From the NCBI RefSeq assembly GCF_918741295.1, contig NZ_CAKKNB010000002.1, forward strand, positions 310,001 to 374,000: a stretch of DNA of 64,000 bases. The letters are read 5' to 3'. Positions 24,033 to 32,446 of the stretch are shown piece by piece. How positions within the stretch are numbered: position 1 is the first letter of the stretch; each line of letters opens with the position of its first letter. This DNA comes from Aquabacterium sp. CECT 9606 (lineage in GTDB: Bacteria > Pseudomonadota > Gammaproteobacteria > Burkholderiales > Burkholderiaceae_C). The translations under genes were made by a program, and so were the position numbers. Below the pieces are notes generated by a model. It saw only the letters and a list, made by a program, of their open reading frames with translations, was not told the origin of the DNA and ran no database searches.

Positions 24033-26174
24033 ATGGAATTGACTTCATTCATGTTGCAACGCTGGTGGCAAAACCTGTTGAATCGGCCGCGATCGGACGC
24101 GTCGGCCCAAGCCGCGCTTGAAACGCCCTCCGGCACCATCATCCCGGTGAGCCGGGCCGGGCAGTGGCTGCTGTTGACGCTGGGCCTGGCGTTGGCCTGG
24201 GTGGTGGGTTGGGGTTTGGTGGTGCTCAACCAGGAGGCCATCCGCCTGAGCAAGCCCACGCTGGCCGATGGCGGAGCGGCCACCTTGTTGTTCCGCGATG
24301 CCTGGGCCGTGGCCAGTTCAAGTGCGCATTACCCCATCGACCGTGTGGGCCAGTCGGTCGGGCTGCCCGATGAATGGTCTCGCTCGCACCCCGGTTACGA
24401 GGGCAGCATCTGGTACCGCGTTTATTTCGACACGCCCATCCAGCCCAGCGCCGACAAGTTGCTGGCCGCCTACATCGAGCGCGCCTGCTCCAACGTCGAG
24501 GTTCACCTCAATGGCCAGTTGCTGTACCGGGGCGGCCGCATGGTCGAGCCGGTGGCGCGCAATTGCGACCAATCCCACGTGGTGCCTTTGCCGTCCTTTC
24601 TTCTGCGCACAGGCGCCAACCAGCTTGATTTGAAGGTGACCGGGTACCCGATTGACCGGGTCACGGCGCGCCAGCGCGCGGGTGGCCTTGACGAGGTCCG
24701 CGTGGGCACCCTGCAGGACATGCAGCGCATGCACCAGGACCACGAGTTCTGGTCCAACACGGTGTCGCAGGTCATCGCCGGCATCCTGGTGGTGCTGGGT
24801 TTGTTCGCACTGGGCCTGGCTTGGGTGCGCCAGCTCAGTTACCTCACCTACTTTGGTTTGCTGACCATTGGCTGGTCGCTGATGACGGGGCGTTGGTGGA
24901 TCAACGAGTTGCCGGTGTCCAACGTCTCCACCGAAGTGCTGATCGCGATGATGTTCGCGCCCATGACCGCCTTCGCCATCAAGTTCTTGCTGGGCTATTC
25001 AGGCCATGGCGTGCGCAACCGCAAGGCACGTGACCTGACCCGCCAGGTCAACGCCATGCTGTGGGCGCAGTGCCTGTTGTTGCCGATCAGCCTGTGGCTG
25101 GTGGGGGCGAATGGCCTGTTCCTGGTGGCCCGCCTTTGGTATGTGTTGTTCGCCCTGGAGCTGTTCGCGGCCATTGGCTACTTTCTGTGGCACTCCGGCC
25201 GCACACGCAAGCCCGAGTTCTGGCTGATGAGTGTGGCGCTGGGCGTGGTTTCGGCCGTGATGGGCATCGAGCTGTCATTTCAGAACGGCTTGCTGCGCGT
25301 CTGGGGCGTGCATGTCACCTACTTCGTGATGCCGGTGCTGTACGCCGTGGTGGCGGTGCGCCTGATCCAGGTCTACGCTGGCGCCTTGAAGACGGCCGAA
25401 GGCGCGCGTAACCAGTTGGAAAAGCGCGTGCAGGAAATCAGCGGCGAGATTGAACGCAACTTCAACCAGATCGCCGAGTTGCGTGTGGAGCAGATCGCCG
25501 AGAAAGAACGCAAGCGCATCGCCGCCGACCTGCACGACGACCTGGGCGCCAAGCTGCTGACCATCGTGCACACCAGCGACAACGACCGCATCTCGACCCT
25601 GGCCCGAGAGGCTCTGGAAGAAATGCGCCTGTCGGTGCGCGGCCTGACGGGCCGTCCCATGGTGCTGTCCGATGCCTTGGCCGACTGGCGCGCCGAGGTG
25701 GTCTCGCGCCTGGGCCAGGCCGGCATCGAGATCGAATGGCGCAATTCCATCGACGAGGTGGAAGAGCCCCTGTCGGCGCGCACCTATGTGCAGACCACGC
25801 GGATCATCCGCGAGGCCGTCAGCAACATCATCAAACACAGCCAGGCCTCGCACGTGGTGATTCACACCGATGTGCACTTGGAGCACCATGACTTCTTGCT
25901 GGTGATCCAGGACAATGGCAAGGGCATCCCGATGGAGCTGGATGGCCGACTGGACCGTGGCCATGGCATGACCAGCATGAAGCACCGGGCCAAACAGCTC
26001 AGCGGGCAGTGCCTGGTTGAATCAGGCCCCGGTTTTGGCACCGTCATTCGGCTCACTTTGCCGCTGGAAATTGCCGTCGTGCAACAGAAGGTGGCCATAG
26101 AGCACACGCAGCCCGCTAGCACTGCTAGCATCCCCGACAGTGCACAGGGATCTCCCCTGGGCACGACACCTTGA
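24033..26174 (+). CDS. Membrane sensor histidine kinase, DesK/NarX type
   Basis: 713 residues from the ATG at 24033. One helix near residues 45-65, then a periplasmic jelly-roll-like region of about 170 residues (PGYEGSIWYRVYF, VEVHLNGQLLYRGGRM), then seven membrane helices (about residues 245-450), as in 7TMR-DISM receptors. A coiled coil leads to the HisKA_3 box EKERKRIAADLHDDLGAKLL, whose His is the phosphorylation site. The HATPase has REAVSNIIKHSQASHV, QDNGKGIP and RGHGMTSMKHRAKQL. A response regulator gene follows after 15 bp, so the two form one system. The periplasmic ligand is unknown. Confidence 0.9.
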   Translation: MELTSFMLQRWWQNLLNRPRSDASAQAALETPSGTIIPVSRAGQWLLLTLGLALAWVVGWGLVVLNQEAIRLSKPTLADGGAATLLFRDAWAVASSSAHYPIDRVGQSVGLPDEWSRSHPGYEGSIWYRVYFDTPIQPSADKLLAAYIERACSNVEVHLNGQLLYRGGRMVEPVARNCDQSHVVPLPSFLLRTGANQLDLKVTGYPIDRVTARQRAGGLDEVRVGTLQDMQRMHQDHEFWSNTVSQVIAGILVVLGLFALGLAWVRQLSYLTYFGLLTIGWSLMTGRWWINELPVSNVSTEVLIAMMFAPMTAFAIKFLLGYSGHGVRNRKARDLTRQVNAMLWAQCLLLPISLWLVGANGLFLVARLWYVLFALELFAAIGYFLWHSGRTRKPEFWLMSVALGVVSAVMGIELSFQNGLLRVWGVHVTYFVMPVLYAVVAVRLIQVYAGALKTAEGARNQLEKRVQEISGEIERNFNQIAELRVEQIAEKERKRIAADLHDDLGAKLLTIVHTSDNDRISTLAREALEEMRLSVRGLTGRPMVLSDALADWRAEVVSRLGQAGIEIEWRNSIDEVEEPLSARTYVQTTRIIREAVSNIIKHSQASHVVIHTDVHLEHHDFLLVIQDNGKGIPMELDGRLDRGHGMTSMKHRAKQLSGQCLVESGPGFGTVIRLTLPLEIAVVQQKVAIEHTQPASTASIPDSAQGSPLGTTP

Positions 26175-26189
26175 TGTGAGGCCACGGCC

Positions 26190-26852
26190 ATGAAGCAGAT
26201 TCTGTTGCTTGAAGATCTTCCCGAAATCCGCGCCTGGTTGAAAACGCTGGCGCTGCAAGTCTTCCCGGGCGCCCACATCAGCGAGAGTGCCCGTGTCCAC
26301 GATGCGCTTGAGCTGGTCAACGCCGTGCGTTTTGACGTGGCCCTGTGCGACCTGGGGCTGCCCGACGGCTCGGGCGTCGAGGTGGTGCAGGCGCTGCGCG
26401 AGAAGCAACCCGACGTGCAGTCGGTCGTGGTCACCATCCACGACGATGACGAGCATCTGTTCCCCGCGCTGCAAGCTGGTGCTTTTGGCTATTTGCTGAA
26501 AGAGCAATCGCGCGAGCAATTGGCCGAGCAACTGCACCGTATCAGCCTGGGTGAGCCGCCGCTGTCGCCGTCCATCGCCCGCCGCGTGATCAAGTATTTC
26601 ACCGCGCAGGCCAGCCAGCAGCCTATCTCCCAGGCCGACTCGGTGACGCCTCACGTGCAGCTGACCGACCGCGAGAACGAAGTGCTGCTGCGCGTGGCCA
26701 AGGGCTTCACCCTGCCCGAGATCGGCGTGCAACTGAACCTGTCGCGCCACACCATCGCCGACTACGTCAAGCAGATCTACCGCAAGCTGAACGTGTCTTC
26801 GCGTGCTGAAGCCGCCCTTGAAGCGCAACGATTGGGCCTGTTCCGCCGATGA
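26190..26852 (+). CDS. LuxR/NarL-family response regulator
   Basis: 220 residues. The receiver domain has the acidic pair in LLLEDLPE, the phospho-acceptor Asp in [10 protein letters not shown] and Lys in YLLKEQ. The C-terminal LuxR helix-turn-helix reads [28 protein letters not shown] and [16 protein letters not shown]. It is the partner of the upstream kinase. The stop overlaps the start of ruvA by 4 bp, so the regulator and the recombination gene are translationally linked. Confidence 0.93.
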   Translation: MKQILLLEDLPEIRAWLKTLALQVFPGAHISESARVHDALELVNAVRFDVALCDLGLPDGSGVEVVQALREKQPDVQSVVVTIHDDDEHLFPALQAGAFGYLLKEQSREQLAEQLHRISLGEPPLSPSIARRVIKYFTAQASQQPISQADSVTPHVQLTDRENEVLLRVAKGFTLPEIGVQLNLSRHTIADYVKQIYRKLNVSSRAEAALEAQRLGLFRR

Positions 26853-27424
26853 TCTCCCGCCTGACCGGGCTTCTCGCCGAGAAGTCCCCGCCCCACGTGC
26901 TGGTCGATTGCAACGGCGTGGGGTACGAAGTGCAGGTGCCGATGAGCACCTTCTACAACCTGCCCGAACTGGGTGCGCGCGTAACGCTGCTCACCCAGTT
27001 CGTGGTGCGCGAAGACGCCCAGCTGCTGTACGGTTTTCTGACCGCGGGCGAGCGTGCCTCCTTCCGCGAGTTGACCAAGATCAGCGGCGTGGGGCCGCGC
27101 ATTGCCTTGGCCTTGCTGTCGGGCCTGAGCACCGACGAGCTGGCGCAGGCCGTGGCGGCGCAAGATGCGGGTCGCCTGGTCAAGGTGCCCGGCATCGGCA
27201 AGAAGACGGCCGAACGCCTGTTGCTCGAGCTCAAGGGCAGGCTGGCCCCGGCGCTCTCGGCGCCTGGTTTTTCCATGGTCAGCGACGCGCAGTCAGACAT
27301 CCTGCAGGCCCTGCTGGCCTTGGGTTACACCGACAAGGAAGCGCAGGCCACACTCAAACAACTGCCGGCCGATGTCTCCGTGAGCGACGGCATCAAGCTG
27401 GCCCTGAAGAACCTCGCCCGATGA
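26849..27424 (+). CDS. ruvA: Holliday junction helicase subunit RuvA
   Basis: 191 residues. Domain I starts [31 protein letters not shown]. Two helix-hairpin-helix motifs follow, with [17 protein letters not shown] and [21 protein letters not shown]. The C-terminal domain ([22 protein letters not shown]) binds RuvB. RuvA tetramers recognise four-way junctions and load the RuvB motor. ruvC and ruvB are not in the window. The gene overlaps both neighbours by ATGA. Confidence 0.97.
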   Translation: MISRLTGLLAEKSPPHVLVDCNGVGYEVQVPMSTFYNLPELGARVTLLTQFVVREDAQLLYGFLTAGERASFRELTKISGVGPRIALALLSGLSTDELAQAVAAQDAGRLVKVPGIGKKTAERLLLELKGRLAPALSAPGFSMVSDAQSDILQALLALGYTDKEAQATLKQLPADVSVSDGIKLALKNLAR

Positions 27425-28293
27425 ATTTGCGTTTCTCATTGGTGTTCGTGGGCGCGATGCTGGCCGTGGCGCTGTCTGCGCAGGCCGCCCCCAACAAGCC
27501 CAAGTTGGCGCCTCCCGCCCAGCCTGTGGCGCTGATCCAGACGCCCCAGGCTTTTTGCCAGCAGGCCGCGGGCCGGCTGCCCAATGTGCCGATGGCTTTG
27601 TGCGCCCAGGCGCAATTGCAGACCAATGGCTCGAAGTCGGTCCAGGGGCATTCGCTGATGCAGCGCGACGTCATCTCGCCCAACGCGCACCTGCGCGTGC
27701 TGGTGATTGGCGGTGTGCATGGCGACGAGCTGTCGTCCACCTCGCTGGTGTTGCACTGGATCCGCGCGGCCACGGAGACGCCGTCCAACATCCACTGGCG
27801 TTTCGTGCCTTTGGTGAACCCGGACGGCATGCTGCTGGCCTCGCCCCGGCGCACCAATGCCCGCGGGGTCGATCTGAACCGCAATTTCCCCACGCCCAAT
27901 TGGGACAAGGAAGCGCCGCAGTACTGGAGCAAGCGGACCAAGAACGACCCGCGCCGTTACCCTGGGCCCAAGCCCTTGTCCGAGCCTGAGTCGAAGTGGT
28001 TGTTTGACGAGATGGAGCGTTGGAAGCCCGACTTGATCGTGTCGGTGCACGCGCCTTATGGCGTGCTGGACTTTGACGGGCCCACTTCGCCGCCTCAGAA
28101 GCTGGGACGCCTGTACCTGGACCAAGTGGGGATCTTTCCGGGCAGCTTGGGCAACTATGGCGGTGTGCACAAGAAGATGCCGGTGGTGACGATCGAATTG
28201 CCGAGTGCCATTCGCACGCCGCAAGAGGCCGAGATTCGGCAGATGTGGCTGGATTTGCTGCGGTGGACGGCGGAGCGGTTGGGGGCCAACTGA
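27421..28293 (+). CDS. M14 zinc carboxypeptidase, MpaA-like (murein peptide amidase)
   Basis: 290 residues from the ATG overlapping the ruvA stop; the frame is open further upstream only as a shadow of ruvA. A signal peptide (residues 1-22, ending SAQA) indicates export. Zinc ligands are His and Glu in GGVHGDELS and a distal His in VSVHAPYG. Substrate-binding Arg and Asn lie in [14 protein letters not shown], and the catalytic Glu is in VTIELPSA. MpaA removes meso-diaminopimelate from murein tripeptide in E. coli, but that enzyme is cytoplasmic; here the exported form could act on peptidoglycan stems in the periplasm. Confidence 0.85.
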   Translation: MNLRFSLVFVGAMLAVALSAQAAPNKPKLAPPAQPVALIQTPQAFCQQAAGRLPNVPMALCAQAQLQTNGSKSVQGHSLMQRDVISPNAHLRVLVIGGVHGDELSSTSLVLHWIRAATETPSNIHWRFVPLVNPDGMLLASPRRTNARGVDLNRNFPTPNWDKEAPQYWSKRTKNDPRRYPGPKPLSEPESKWLFDEMERWKPDLIVSVHAPYGVLDFDGPTSPPQKLGRLYLDQVGIFPGSLGNYGGVHKKMPVVTIELPSAIRTPQEAEIRQMWLDLLRWTAERLGAN

Positions 28294-28849
28294 GCTTGCT
28301 TTGTCCGGGCAGCGCGGGGTGGGGGATTCAGCGGAGGCGGACAGGGCTCCTATGGTGGCGGTCCACCGCTGCGCGGCGGACTGCTCTCGGTGCTCGGCCA
28401 CGGCGGGCGGCTGCGGAACTCGCGCTACGCGCTCAAACAGTCCTCGCCGACCCCTCGCGGTGCGAGGGGCAACCCGCCATGGCCTGTGCGCCTCGACGCC
28501 CCCGAAGTCGCCCCGCCCGCCTCCGCCGAATCCCTGATCCACCCCGCTGGTGGCGCAGCACGAATGGGCCGTGCCACACCACCAGCGGGGCGAAACAAGG
28601 GCTGGGTGGGTGTATCCGGCGGGGCGCCTTGTTGGTGCTGAGGAGCGGAGCGGCGAGGTGGGTGCGCGAAGCGCGCATCGTCAACTGACTTGTCGCCGAT
28701 GTTTGAACGCAGCGCCTGAAAGGCGCGAAGAGAGTTTCGGCGACACCACCTCGCTGCGAGCACCGCAAGGCAGTCCCGCTTGAAAAGCGGGACCACCAAC
28801 ATGAAGCCCTGACGGATACCCGCCCAGCCCTCGCCCCGCGCTCCCCGAT
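28294..28849. repeat. Hairpin-rich intergenic repeat region (nested inverted repeats)
   Basis: 556 bp with no credible gene. Inverted pairs read directly are: 28323-28340 with 28517-28534 (17 of 18 bp); CCCCGCTGGTGG 28542-28553 with 28579-28590 (12/12); TGTCGCCGA 28691-28699 with 28737-28745 (9/9), enclosing GCGCCT-gaa-AGGCGC (28712-28726); and GTCCCGCTT-gaa-AAGCGGGAC (28773-28793). One reverse frame contains FERVARVPQPP, a string I associate with spurious reading frames from an abundant intergenic repeat of Burkholderiales. I take this as a cluster of REP/BIME-like elements between convergent genes, possibly ending both transcripts. Confidence 0.6.
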
Positions 28850-30493
28850 TCAGGAGTTCAACGGTGGCGCCGCCTGCGTACTCGGCAGCGCAGCCAAAAT
28901 TGTCAGCAGCCGGTTGATCTGCAAAGGCTTCACCAAATACTGGTTGAACCCCGCCTGCAGCGCCCGCGCAATGTGATCCGGCAAAGCATCACCGCTCAGC
29001 GCAATCAAAGGCAGCTTCTTGAACGCCGCCTTGGCCCGCAACTGGCGGCACAGGTCCAAACCACTGCCATCCGGCAGATTGATGTCCACCAAGGCCACGT
29101 CCGGCTGCATGGATTCAATACACGCCAGACCATCGGCCGCCGTGTCAGCCGACAACAAACGCACTTGCGGGTAAGTGGCGAACAGCGCCTCGACCAAGCT
29201 GCGGTTCAGCGCGTTGTCCTCGATGTGCACCACGCGCAGTGGCGGCAGCATCACCAAAGGCTCGGACGGACGGGCGCTGGTGGGCGTGGCGGTGTGCGTG
29301 CGCTCGGCCAGCGGCAGCTTCAGGCCAAACACGCTGCCCTCGCCCAAGGTGCTGTGCACCTCGATGCGTCCATGCATCAGCGCAGCCATGCGCTGGGCCA
29401 CCGCCAGGCCCAGGCCGTGGCCTTCGCCGCTGTCGGCTTCGGTGGCGCGGTCCAGGCGGGTAAAAGGGTGGAAGAGTTTGGGCAGGTCGCTTTGGTCGAT
29501 GCCGGCGCCTTGGTCGCGCACTTCGACAATGCCCATGCGCTCTTCGGTCACTTCACGTGCCCGCAACCACACCGTGGAGCCTGAGGGGCTCACGCGGATC
29601 GCATTGTTCAGCAGCTGCACCAGGATGTCTTTGGTGGGCTGCGGGTCGGCCCAAACGGTGTGCGGTGCGCAATCGACCACGACCGTGACGTTGTGCGCCC
29701 TGGCCAAAGTCTCTTGCGCCGAGCAAACCTCGCGCAGCAGGCCGGTCATGGCCAGGCGCTGGGGCCGCAGGGTGACCGAGGGTTCATCCAGGCGGGCGAA
29801 CTCCAGGGCCTGGTCCAGCAGGCTGAGCAGCTGTTGGCCTGCCGTGCGGATGTGGCCCAGCTGGCGTTGCAGGGTCTCGGGCATGCCCGTCTGGTCCTGC
29901 ATGTCCAGAAGCTGGGAGAAGCCCATGATGGCGTTCAGGGGCGAGCGCATGCTGTGCCCCATGCGTGCCAGGAAGTCGGCCTTGGCCACCAGCGTCAGCT
30001 CGGCCTGCAGGCGGCGCGTGTGTTCGGCCTCGGCGCGGCGCTGGGCGCTGACATCGCGCATCAGTTCGATGTAGCGGGTGACCTGGCCATCGGCGTCGGG
30101 CAAGGGGTGCACGGTACGCGCCACCCAGAAGGGCTCGCCGTCCTTGCGGTGGTGGCAGATCTCGAGGTTTTCAACGGCGTGGCCTTGCGCCAGCGTCTGG
30201 TTGATCCGGGTGATCAGGGCTGCCTCGGTGTGGGGGCCGCTGAGCAGCTCTTCCGGCTGCTGGTCCAGGCTTTCCGACAAGGAAAAACCGGTCAGCCTGG
30301 AGAAGCTGGGATTGACCCACCGTATGCAACGTTGCGCATCGCAGATCATCACTGCGTCACTGACCCGGTCGGCCAGCAAGGCCAGTTCTTGGTTGGTGGC
30401 TTGGGCGCGTTGCAAAGCGGCCTGGATTTGTCTCATGGGCAGACCTTGCTCAGTCGTGACTGGCAGGTCGGCCTCAATGGTGTTTTGGGGCAT
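28850..30493 (-). CDS. Soluble PAS hybrid histidine kinase with C-terminal receiver
   Basis: 547 residues, no membrane segment. A PAS domain covers about residues 40-165 (CIRWVNPSFSRLTGFSLSES; NLEICHHRKDGEPFWVARTV). The dimerisation box is FLARMGHSMRSPLNAIMGF; the His is kept but the usual Glu after it is Ser (HSMRSP instead of HEMRTP). The HATPase has N-box LLNNAIRVSPSG, G1 DQGAGID and G2 GEGHGLGLAVAQRM. The receiver has Asp in ALVDINLPDGSGL and Lys in YLVKPLQ. The ATG at 30493 has AGAGGAAAA upstream. It is monocistronic and divergent from the peroxidase gene. Output partner unknown. Confidence 0.88.
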   Translation of the reverse strand: MPQNTIEADLPVTTEQGLPMRQIQAALQRAQATNQELALLADRVSDAVMICDAQRCIRWVNPSFSRLTGFSLSESLDQQPEELLSGPHTEAALITRINQTLAQGHAVENLEICHHRKDGEPFWVARTVHPLPDADGQVTRYIELMRDVSAQRRAEAEHTRRLQAELTLVAKADFLARMGHSMRSPLNAIMGFSQLLDMQDQTGMPETLQRQLGHIRTAGQQLLSLLDQALEFARLDEPSVTLRPQRLAMTGLLREVCSAQETLARAHNVTVVVDCAPHTVWADPQPTKDILVQLLNNAIRVSPSGSTVWLRAREVTEERMGIVEVRDQGAGIDQSDLPKLFHPFTRLDRATEADSGEGHGLGLAVAQRMAALMHGRIEVHSTLGEGSVFGLKLPLAERTHTATPTSARPSEPLVMLPPLRVVHIEDNALNRSLVEALFATYPQVRLLSADTAADGLACIESMQPDVALVDINLPDGSGLDLCRQLRAKAAFKKLPLIALSGDALPDHIARALQAGFNQYLVKPLQINRLLTILAALPSTQAAPPLNS

Positions 30494-30624
30494 GGCGTTT
30501 TCCTCTCGGCACCGGGGGTGCGGATACTCACCTGTCTCTGGCGAGCAAAGGGATACAGCTAGGAACTCATGATGTCAGAATGGGCGCTTCATGTGTAGGT
30601 ACTTTGAGAAAGTTCTTGGCCATC

Positions 30625-31110
30625 ATGACCCAATCGATTTACGAATTTGATGCGCTTTCCACGGACGGTGTCCCCGTCAAGCTGGAGCAGTATCGCGGCC
30701 GTGTGCTGCTGATCGTCAACACTGCCAGCAAGTGTGGTTTTACGCCACAGTTCGAAGGCCTGGAACAACTGTGGAAAGACTATGCAGACAAAGGTTTGAC
30801 GGTGCTGGGTTTTCCGTGCAACCAGTTTGGCGGACAAGACCCTGGTGCCGACGCAGAGATCGCCTCGTTCTGCCAGCTCAACTACGGCGTCAGCTTCCCG
30901 ATGATGGCCAAGATCGAGGTCAATGGCGCCGAGGCTCACCCGCTGTACCAATACCTGGTGAAAGAGGCGCCGGGCATCCTGGGCACCAAGGCCATCAAGT
31001 GGAACTTCACCAAGTTCTTGGTGAACCGCGAAGGCACGGTGCTGGGCCGTTACGCGCCCACCGACACCCCCAAGAGCCTGCGCGCCGACATTGAAAAAGC
31101 ACTCGGTTGA
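30625..31110 (+). CDS. Glutathione peroxidase, canonical cytoplasmic type
   Basis: 161 residues from the ATG at 30625 (MTQSIYEFDALSTDG); upstream codons in frame lack a ribosome binding site. The active-site blocks are canonical: NTASKCGFTPQFEGL with the peroxidatic Cys, GFPCNQFGGQDPG with the tetrad Gln and second Cys, and KWNFTKFLV with Trp and Asn. Bacterial members usually rely on thioredoxin rather than glutathione. It contrasts with the exported, altered paralogue at 558-1154. The aminotransferase gene starts 17 bp downstream. Confidence 0.93.
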   Translation: MTQSIYEFDALSTDGVPVKLEQYRGRVLLIVNTASKCGFTPQFEGLEQLWKDYADKGLTVLGFPCNQFGGQDPGADAEIASFCQLNYGVSFPMMAKIEVNGAEAHPLYQYLVKEAPGILGTKAIKWNFTKFLVNREGTVLGRYAPTDTPKSLRADIEKALG

Positions 31111-31127
31111 TTTGAAAGTTGCCTGAC

Positions 31128-32321
31128 ATGTTCCAACACGTTGACGCCTACCCAGGCGACCCCATCCTCACGCTGAACGAGGACTTCCAGAAAGACCCGC
31201 GCACCGACAAGATCAACCTCAGCATCGGCATTTACTTTGACGATGCCGGCAAGCTGCCCGTGATGGCCGCCGTGCGCGAGGCCGAAAGCGCCATGCTGGC
31301 CGCGGTGGGCCCCAAGCCCTACCTGCCGATGGTGGGCGCCAGCAATTACCGCGAGGCCGTGCAACACCTGCTGTTCGGGGCTGACCACGAAGCCGTCAAA
31401 AGCGGCCGCATCGCCACTTTGCAAACCATCGGCGGCTCGGGCGGTTTGAAGGTAGGCGGCGATTTCCTCAAGCGTTACTTTCCGGATTCGCAGGTGTGGG
31501 TCAGCGACCCCACGTGGGACAACCACCGCGCCATGTTCGAAGGAGCCGGCTTCAAGGTCAACACCTACCCGTATTACGACGCGGCCACGGGCGGCTTGAG
31601 CTTCGACAGCATGCTGGCCACGATCAGCGGCCTGCCTGCTCACAGCATCGTGTTGATGCACGCTTGCTGCCACAACCCTACTGGCGTCGATTTGAGCGCG
31701 GCGCAATGGGCTCAGTTGATCCCGGTGCTGAAAAGCCGCCAGCTGCTGCCTTACCTGGACATCGCCTACCAGGGCTTTGGCGATGGCATCGATGAAGACG
31801 CCCAAGCCATCCGTGCCCTGGCCGATGCGGGCGTGAGCTTTTTCGTGGCCAACTCCTTTTCCAAGAGTTTTTCGCTGTACGGCGAGCGCGTGGGCGGCCT
31901 GAGCGTGGTCTGCCCCGACAAGGCGCAGGCCGACACGGTGCTGGGCCAGTTGATGTCGGCGGTGCGCCGCAACTATTCCAGCCCGCCCACGCATGGCAGC
32001 CAGATCGTGGCGCGCGTGCTGCAAACACCAGCCTTGCGCCAGGTGTGGTCGGACGAGCTGGGCGCCATGCGCACCCGCATCCAGGCCATGCGCCAGCGCT
32101 TGCATGCGGGCTTGGTGAGCCGCTTGCCAGGCCGCGACTTCCAGTATTTCCTGGATCAGCGCGGCATGTTCAGCTACACCGGGCTGAGCGCCCAGCAGGC
32201 CGACACCCTGCGCGAGGTGCATGGTGTGTACGTGCTGCGCTCGGGCCGCATGTGCGTGGCTGGCCTGAACGCGGGCAATGTGGACCGCGTGGCCGAGGCC
32301 ATGGCCGCCGTGCTGGCTTGA
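31128..32321 (+). CDS. Aromatic/aspartate aminotransferase (AspC/TyrB family, class I)
   Basis: 397 residues, starting [20 protein letters not shown], colinear with E. coli AspC and TyrB. PLP-binding features are the Asn in [11 protein letters not shown], the Asp and Tyr in [12 protein letters not shown], the Schiff-base Lys in [17 protein letters not shown] and the carboxylate-binding Arg in [10 protein letters not shown]. It transfers amino groups between 2-oxoglutarate and aspartate or aromatic amino acids; which is preferred cannot be told here. It follows the peroxidase gene by 17 bp and may be co-transcribed. Confidence 0.92.
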   Translation: MFQHVDAYPGDPILTLNEDFQKDPRTDKINLSIGIYFDDAGKLPVMAAVREAESAMLAAVGPKPYLPMVGASNYREAVQHLLFGADHEAVKSGRIATLQTIGGSGGLKVGGDFLKRYFPDSQVWVSDPTWDNHRAMFEGAGFKVNTYPYYDAATGGLSFDSMLATISGLPAHSIVLMHACCHNPTGVDLSAAQWAQLIPVLKSRQLLPYLDIAYQGFGDGIDEDAQAIRALADAGVSFFVANSFSKSFSLYGERVGGLSVVCPDKAQADTVLGQLMSAVRRNYSSPPTHGSQIVARVLQTPALRQVWSDELGAMRTRIQAMRQRLHAGLVSRLPGRDFQYFLDQRGMFSYTGLSAQQADTLREVHGVYVLRSGRMCVAGLNAGNVDRVAEAMAAVLA

Positions 32322-32446
32322 TGGAGGTGTCCTGAAAACAAGGCTTGGCATGGCCATGTGATCGGGGGCATCCCCTGAGTCGGGGGGTGGGAGTTCCGTA
32401 GAAGAATGTGACCAGAACAAAAGGTCACGAGGAAGCTTCCGCCGCC

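Noticed and set aside
26803..27420. Upstream extension of the MpaA-like gene into a 496-residue protein
   Set aside because: The extra part is a shadow of the response regulator C-terminus and ruvA; the ATG at 27421 gives a clean signal peptide and an ATGA overlap with ruvA.
28294..28849. Several short open frames in the hairpin-rich intergenic region
   Set aside because: All are Arg/Pro/Ala-rich, lack ribosome binding sites and arise from inverted-repeat DNA.
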